A stretch of DNA of 7,385 nucleotides, from positions 45,852 through 53,236 of the forward strand of contig CAJUSO010000022.1 in NCBI GenBank assembly GCA_910588965.1, written 5' to 3'. This document shows, in pieces, positions 5,101-7,385 of this stretch. A program made the position numbers and the translations under genes. The first letter of the stretch is position 1, and the number at the start of each line of letters is the position of its first letter. Origin of the DNA: an uncultured Lachnospiraceae bacterium. GTDB taxonomy: Bacteria > Bacillota > Clostridia > Lachnospirales > Lachnospiraceae. Below the pieces are notes generated by a model that made no database searches, was not told the DNA's origin, and saw only the letters and a list, made by a program, of their open reading frames with translations.

Positions 5101-6667
5101 AAATGGGAAGAAGCTAGTGGATAAAGCCGTTTATTTTAAGGAAGGCAGGTTCCGGGTATTAGCGAAACTGGGGATACAGGAACAGCTGCGGAAAAAAGAG
5201 GCAAATGGGAGTGCGTCTGGGAATGAATGGGAGGTACAGCCAGGGGAATATTCTTTTTACCGATATGCAGGATGCTCAAGTGTGGAGAACATCCAGTCTC
5301 CAGAAACGGTGTACCGTTATTTTGTATATAAGAAGGTGAATGTGGCATACCATGGAAATGGGGCGACAGAAGGAAAAAATATGATGGAATGCGATATCCC
5401 TTTGGAGGCTGTCTGGCAAGTGAGGGAAAACCCCTTTCTACGGATTGAAACCCATACGAAAAAAACCCCTGCAGGGAAGCCCTACCGATGCCAGGTAAAA
5501 TATGGGTTCCAGGGCTGGCGTCTGGGAGAAGCAGACGCGGAGGATTTTCTCTGCCAGCCCAAGGAGCAAAGAGGGGTGGCATCCATCTATGGGCAGGCCA
5601 AACGGAGAAAAGCCATATCCAGTGCTCCTTTAGAACCGTTCAAAAACTATACCATGTTCCGTTTCCCCATAGGCACGGGGAGCGGATTAGGGCAAGGCTT
5701 CCCAGAATTAGTAACAGAATACATAAATTTCATGGCAGAATGGAATGCATATCCTACAATCGTGTTAAATCCAGAAAACAAAATGGAATTTTACGAAGGG
5801 GAAGAGGTTGGGAAAGAGGATCTTGTGGCCCGTTTGGCTGTCCATGATACAGAGGACAGCAAAGAGGGAGACACCAAGGCAGGATTAAGCAAAAAAGTGC
5901 AGATTCGGAAAATATCCTACCCAGAACCGAAAAATAAGAGCCAGAAGGCTTATATCCAAGAATACAAGGAGGATGTGCCAGAAGGGTTTCTGCTGGATAC
6001 CTATTATATGAAGCTGGAAGAAAAAGAGAAGGTAAACATATTGGTAACTTTTTCCGTGGAGGACAGCAGTGGGAATATTACGGAAGAAGAAATCCCTGTT
6101 ATCGTAAAATATAACCATTATCCGCAAATAGAGAGTGAGGATGTATTCTATTTTCTGAAGGAAGAAGCAAACCAGGGAGGCATAACGCCGGAATTATTGT
6201 TGGGCTATGCAAAGGCAGAAGATCCGGAAGATGGGGATATCAGCAAAAAGCTAATATTACAAGGCTTTGACCCACAGGCGGTTTTGATGCAGACAGAACC
6301 AAAGGCAGAATTTAAAGCGGTGTACCAGGTGACGGATGCCTATAAAAAGACGGCCGCGAAAGAGATAAAGCTGGTTGTATGGGATGATGAGGCAGAGATA
6401 CAAGGGTTGCCACAATCCTATGTCCGCTATATTTCAGAGAAGCATCTGGAGACCTTAGAGGAAAATTCGATTTGGCGGGAAGGGGAAAATTATACTTATC
6501 TGCAGAAGATATTGAGCAATCAAGCGCCGCAAGAGACCTGGAATTTTTCCCATGAGGATATCTTAGCAGTGCAGGAGTGGATGGCTGGACAGGCAGGCGG
6601 CAGCTGGAAAGCCGGACAGGAAGCGAACCAAGGGTTTTTGGAGAGATTTGCTTCTTGTAGGGAATAA
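2141..6667 (+). CDS. Large secreted InlB-repeat adhesin-like protein, 1508 aa
   Basis: This is a secreted multidomain protein. Residues 1-24 form a Sec signal peptide (basic MLKR, hydrophobic core, probable cut after GTPHGTPA). Residues about 54-350 are low-complexity, rich in Glu, Lys and Gly, and include three in-frame repeat families. Residues about 371-435 (LLVEAEQEF, EVLHYGRYYILQYDTLEA, IWAVPDI) resemble a subtilase prodomain, but no Asp/His/Ser catalytic motifs follow. Residues 480-700 are an unrecognised, probably beta-rich region. Residues 707-786 are a clear InlB B-repeat (YTVEYKPNGGTG ... RTGYTFNGWA ... PLYAQW). Residues 788-886 and 1066-1203 are more diverged relatives (GYVFLGYFDQAEGG; VNVAYHGNGA ... 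FMAEW). Residues 1204-1325 and 1326-1415 look like two DUF5011/Ig-like domains (VEDSSGN; AEDPEDGDIS, VTDAYKK). No LPXTG, choline-binding or terminal membrane segment is seen. The ribosome site AGGAGGAGG lies at 2122-2130. It is likely a surface adhesin or cargo of the Tad-like system; the ligand is unknown. Confidence 0.85.
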   Translation: MLKRMMCILLSIPLAVGTPHGTPAAVSLRPWGQEVLKGWGSGIAGKAIKSVRDIDREPEDKEKKWVSEGKAGQLEKARVPGIDIREAEKKVASEGEARKAENPVASEGEARKAEKKVASEGEARKAENPVASEGKAEQLEKAGNSIRKGLSGQEGIKKKREGSKPGKEEKGSGEEALKPGEEEKGSGEEALKPGEEEKEPGEERQKLGEEEKEPGEEGLKPGKAGLKLKDGEGKPGTEEGKPEKEGSKSGESGETPDGEGSKSGENGETPDGEGSKSGENRETPVGGSISPGGENGRGQEKQEGTEGKKASGKEKEGKREKGNGEAKIYNTEGKEGSGDTEKRRGGKEGLKHFREGFFRLQEKWGLLEYGTKEDRVFQTGRLLVEAEQEFQKEGAKEVLHYGRYYILQYDTLEAVKTAYGRIKEKGGGIWAVPDILSGNPQEAWKEAWKIEEEGEAEFRVGFLGRWQELLFSENMEGTVLWGEEVSQPELYNTKEEYYGKQDDCKSNRGYFYLFVRKKEVKIEKGAWYKVEMSLPTVSSYESQAITWKLFYLKKKVGGVGNIANWSWSSKPLPEEALYSLALEKGKSWEKTRQNGSGANPILRNMPAIPENDHGYYFKLCGKLLYEYPGYQMVLDESIYQDLDLFDIEPENMQIQRKDDVLDPDEKSWTGEGYFKFAIDTNNTGMTNYGESHKFHHAVFGLCLKPNRYTVEYKPNGGTGDMADTKATYDKAFALRGNQFSRTGYTFNGWATKPDGSGKRYKNKESGLLNLAKKDGQSIPLYAQWKPKVYKATLKNQLKSPKAAGTKIIYEKYANGWYLDTSCKETLEDGKKSGRIEIPVKDGYVFLGYFDQAEGGTKMIDKEGKLTGKGMANFKRTQNSVWYAQYKYLVSCQDYADIPCDLETPEGDGREGLQALASYDPKSKNTIIKMGQPGFTVSLTGLPKGTKIGMFISGKKGQVVSGSSGQHQSVSLSFVPEEGAAYQLTVVKNGKKLVDKAVYFKEGRFRVLAKLGIQEQLRKKEANGSASGNEWEVQPGEYSFYRYAGCSSVENIQSPETVYRYFVYKKVNVAYHGNGATEGKNMMECDIPLEAVWQVRENPFLRIETHTKKTPAGKPYRCQVKYGFQGWRLGEADAEDFLCQPKEQRGVASIYGQAKRRKAISSAPLEPFKNYTMFRFPIGTGSGLGQGFPELVTEYINFMAEWNAYPTIVLNPENKMEFYEGEEVGKEDLVARLAVHDTEDSKEGDTKAGLSKKVQIRKISYPEPKNKSQKAYIQEYKEDVPEGFLLDTYYMKLEEKEKVNILVTFSVEDSSGNITEEEIPVIVKYNHYPQIESEDVFYFLKEEANQGGITPELLLGYAKAEDPEDGDISKKLILQGFDPQAVLMQTEPKAEFKAVYQVTDAYKKTAAKEIKLVVWDDEAEIQGLPQSYVRYISEKHLETLEENSIWREGENYTYLQKILSNQAPQETWNFSHEDILAVQEWMAGQAGGSWKAGQEANQGFLERFASCRE
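2399..2554 (+). repeat. Coding 39-bp tandem repeat, four units (13 aa)
   Basis: Four units of AE(KK/NP)VASEGEARK occupy residues 87-138. They alternate KK, NP, KK, NP, so the true period may be 78 bp. Units 1 and 3 differ at two of 39 bases; units 2 and 4 are identical over their first 26 bases. A related VSEGKAGQLEKA at residues 66-77 matches VASEGKAEQLEKA at 130-142, so the array is bracketed by two copies of its end unit. The near identity suggests recent duplication. Confidence 0.9.
2630..2797 (+). repeat. Coding 42-bp tandem repeat, four units (14 aa)
   Basis: Residues 164-219 are four units of K(P/L)G(K/E)EEK(GS/EP)GEE(AL/RQ/GL), followed by a partial KPGKAGL. Units 1 and 2 differ at two of 42 bases; units 3 and 4 carry the EP variant. 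The plus strand is nearly all purine here (49 of 60 bases in 2641-2700). The encoded segment would be an extended or helical, highly charged spacer. Confidence 0.9.
2873..2998 (+). repeat. Coding 42-bp tandem repeat, three units (14 aa)
   Basis: Residues 245-286 are three units of EGSKSGE(S/N)(G/R)ETP(D/V)G at 2873-2914, 2915-2956 and 2957-2998. Units 2 and 3 differ at three of 42 bases. This is a different sequence from the two upstream arrays, yet has the same 42-bp length as the second one. It is Ser/Gly/Pro-rich and likely a flexible linker. Confidence 0.9.
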
Positions 6668-6669
6668 GA

Positions 6670-6718
6670 GCCAGATTGCGGGGGGAAGGGCGTATCTTCC
6701 CCCCGCAATGTATCTGGC
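6670..6718. terminator. Bidirectional terminator hairpin between convergent genes
   Basis: A perfect 14-bp inverted repeat (6675-6688 with 6696-6709, ATTGCGGGGGGAAG and its complement) encloses a 7-base loop. GCCAG at 6670-6674 pairs with CTGGC at 6714-6718 across a four-base bulge, extending the stem. It starts three bases after the stop of the 1508-aa gene and ends six bases before the stop of the minus-strand gene. No strong T-run follows on either strand, so it may be a hairpin that ends transcription inefficiently or protects the 3' ends of both messages. Confidence 0.8.
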
Positions 6719-6724
6719 ACGGCT

Positions 6725-7385
6725 TTATTGGATAGCCTTCTCTGCAAAAGAGGTATCTACCAAATCCTGGTAGGAAGGTTCATCGGCCAGTTCCCCAGCC
6801 TCAGAAAGGATCTCAAGAAGCAGGCGGAAACTGGATTCCTCAAATACCAGGTTTTCTTTCCAGGTATCCTGTGCATGGTAACGGGTGATAATGGTGGTTA
6901 GGGTCTCCATATCTGTTTCCTTAAATTGCGGTGCAATGGCCTTGGCAATTTCCTCTGGTGTGTGGGAAAGGGTATAATCCATGCCTTTTTGCAGGGCATT
7001 TGTGAATTTCTGCACAAGTTCAGGGTGTTCTTTCAGGTAGCTTGATTTTGCGCTGAAAGCCGTATAGGGGACATAGCCAGAGTCTATGCCTAAGGAAGCG
7101 ACCACATAGCCTGCCCCTTCCGCCTCTAAAGCCGTGGCGCCTGGTTCAAATTCCACAGAGAAGTCGCCCTTCCCGCCAGAAAATGCAGCAGCAGTGGAGC
7201 CAAAATCAATGCTCTGGTCAATGGTAAGGTCTTTGGTAATATCAATATGGTTCTTTTTCAGGATAAATTCAAATACCATTTCAGGCATGCCGCCAGCCTG
7301 CCCTAGCATGATGAACATATTTTCCACACAGGTCAATTTCTCCCTGGAAGCCACGATTCTGTATGGATAATGGTAGATTCCTGTC
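6725..7385 (-). CDS. ABC transporter substrate-binding protein, NMT1/THI5-like (5' end missing)
   Basis: This is the C-terminal 219 residues of an extracytoplasmic solute-binding protein of the SsuA/ThiY/NMT1 group. The frame stays open to the right edge, so the GTG at 7352-7354 is not the real start; signal peptide and N-terminal lobe lie outside. Family hallmarks visible include GGMPEM, IDQSIDFG, AAAFSGGKGDF, FEPGATALE, GAGYVVASLG, YVPYTAFSAK, HPELVQKFTNAL and the closing VDTSFAEKAI. These proteins deliver pyrimidine-type, sulfonate or related small substrates to an ABC permease; the substrate cannot be told here. It converges on the plus-strand operon and is unlikely to be functionally linked. 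The stretch before GGMPEM (7296-7385) fits the family poorly; see the finding on a possible frameshift. Confidence 0.88.
   Translation of the reverse strand, partial: TGIYHYPYRIVASREKLTCVENMFIMLGQAGGMPEMVFEFILKKNHIDITKDLTIDQSIDFGSTAAAFSGGKGDFSVEFEPGATALEAEGAGYVVASLGIDSGYVPYTAFSAKSSYLKEHPELVQKFTNALQKGMDYTLSHTPEEIAKAIAPQFKETDMETLTTIITRYHAQDTWKENLVFEESSFRLLLEILSEAGELADEPSYQDLVDTSFAEKAIQ

Noticed and set aside
5488..5847. Plus-strand ORF of 119 codons inside the adhesin gene
   Set aside because: It is an out-of-frame shadow within a continuous 1508-codon reading frame that carries recognisable domains.
6597..6667. Sortase signal at the end of the adhesin
   Set aside because: No LPXTG-like motif, hydrophobic span or basic tail is present in the last 100 residues.

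Overview
The window looks like part of a chromosome from a low-to-mid GC Firmicute, probably a gut Clostridia/Lachnospiraceae-type bacterium. This is inferred from the strong AGGAGG-type ribosome binding sites, the free use of ATA and AGG/AGA codons, the Listeria/Bacteroides-type (InlB B) repeats, and an NMT1/THI5-like ABC substrate-binding protein of the kind common in that group. No marker gene fixes the species.

Layout. Positions 1-244 hold a purine-rich minisatellite (three 45-bp units, two 44-bp units and a partial unit). In one frame it reads as the repetitive C-terminus of an upstream gene cut off by the window edge. From 281 to 6667 there is one plus-strand run of genes that looks like the distal end of a Tad-like (Flp-type) pilus/secretion operon: a TadE/DUF4320-like pseudopilin (281-616); two or three tiny proteins (700-807, possibly 810-875, and 872-1015); a 153-aa membrane-anchored protein with a probable beta-sandwich (1025-1486); a 197-aa pseudopilin-like protein whose C-terminus looks like a single InlB B-repeat (1502-2095); and a 1508-aa secreted multidomain protein (2141-6667). 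The large protein has a signal peptide, about 300 residues of charged repeats in three separate in-frame minisatellite families, a segment resembling a subtilase prodomain, InlB-type repeats and two Ig/DUF5011-like domains. A long perfect hairpin (6670-6718) ends the operon. It lies between convergent genes: a minus-strand ABC substrate-binding protein (6725 to the right edge, 5' end missing) is unrelated to the operon.

How the genes may work together. The small single-span proteins with pilin-like N-termini and the TadE-like protein fit a short surface filament or pseudopilus, exported by Tad ATPase and membrane proteins that would be encoded left of the window. The big secreted protein, which has no LPXTG motif and no C-terminal membrane anchor, would be the cargo or tip adhesin of that machine. 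The InlB-like fold in both the 197-aa pilin-like protein and the 1508-aa protein supports a structural link. The gene order and folds are seen in the sequence or inferred by eye; the adhesin/pilus function is inference.

The most unusual points are: the run of tiny proteins sharing an [E/R]-E-aromatic/Met-[A/G]-G motif before the membrane span; the density of recently amplified coding minisatellites; the possible orphan protease prodomain in the adhesin; and the lack of any visible way to anchor that adhesin.
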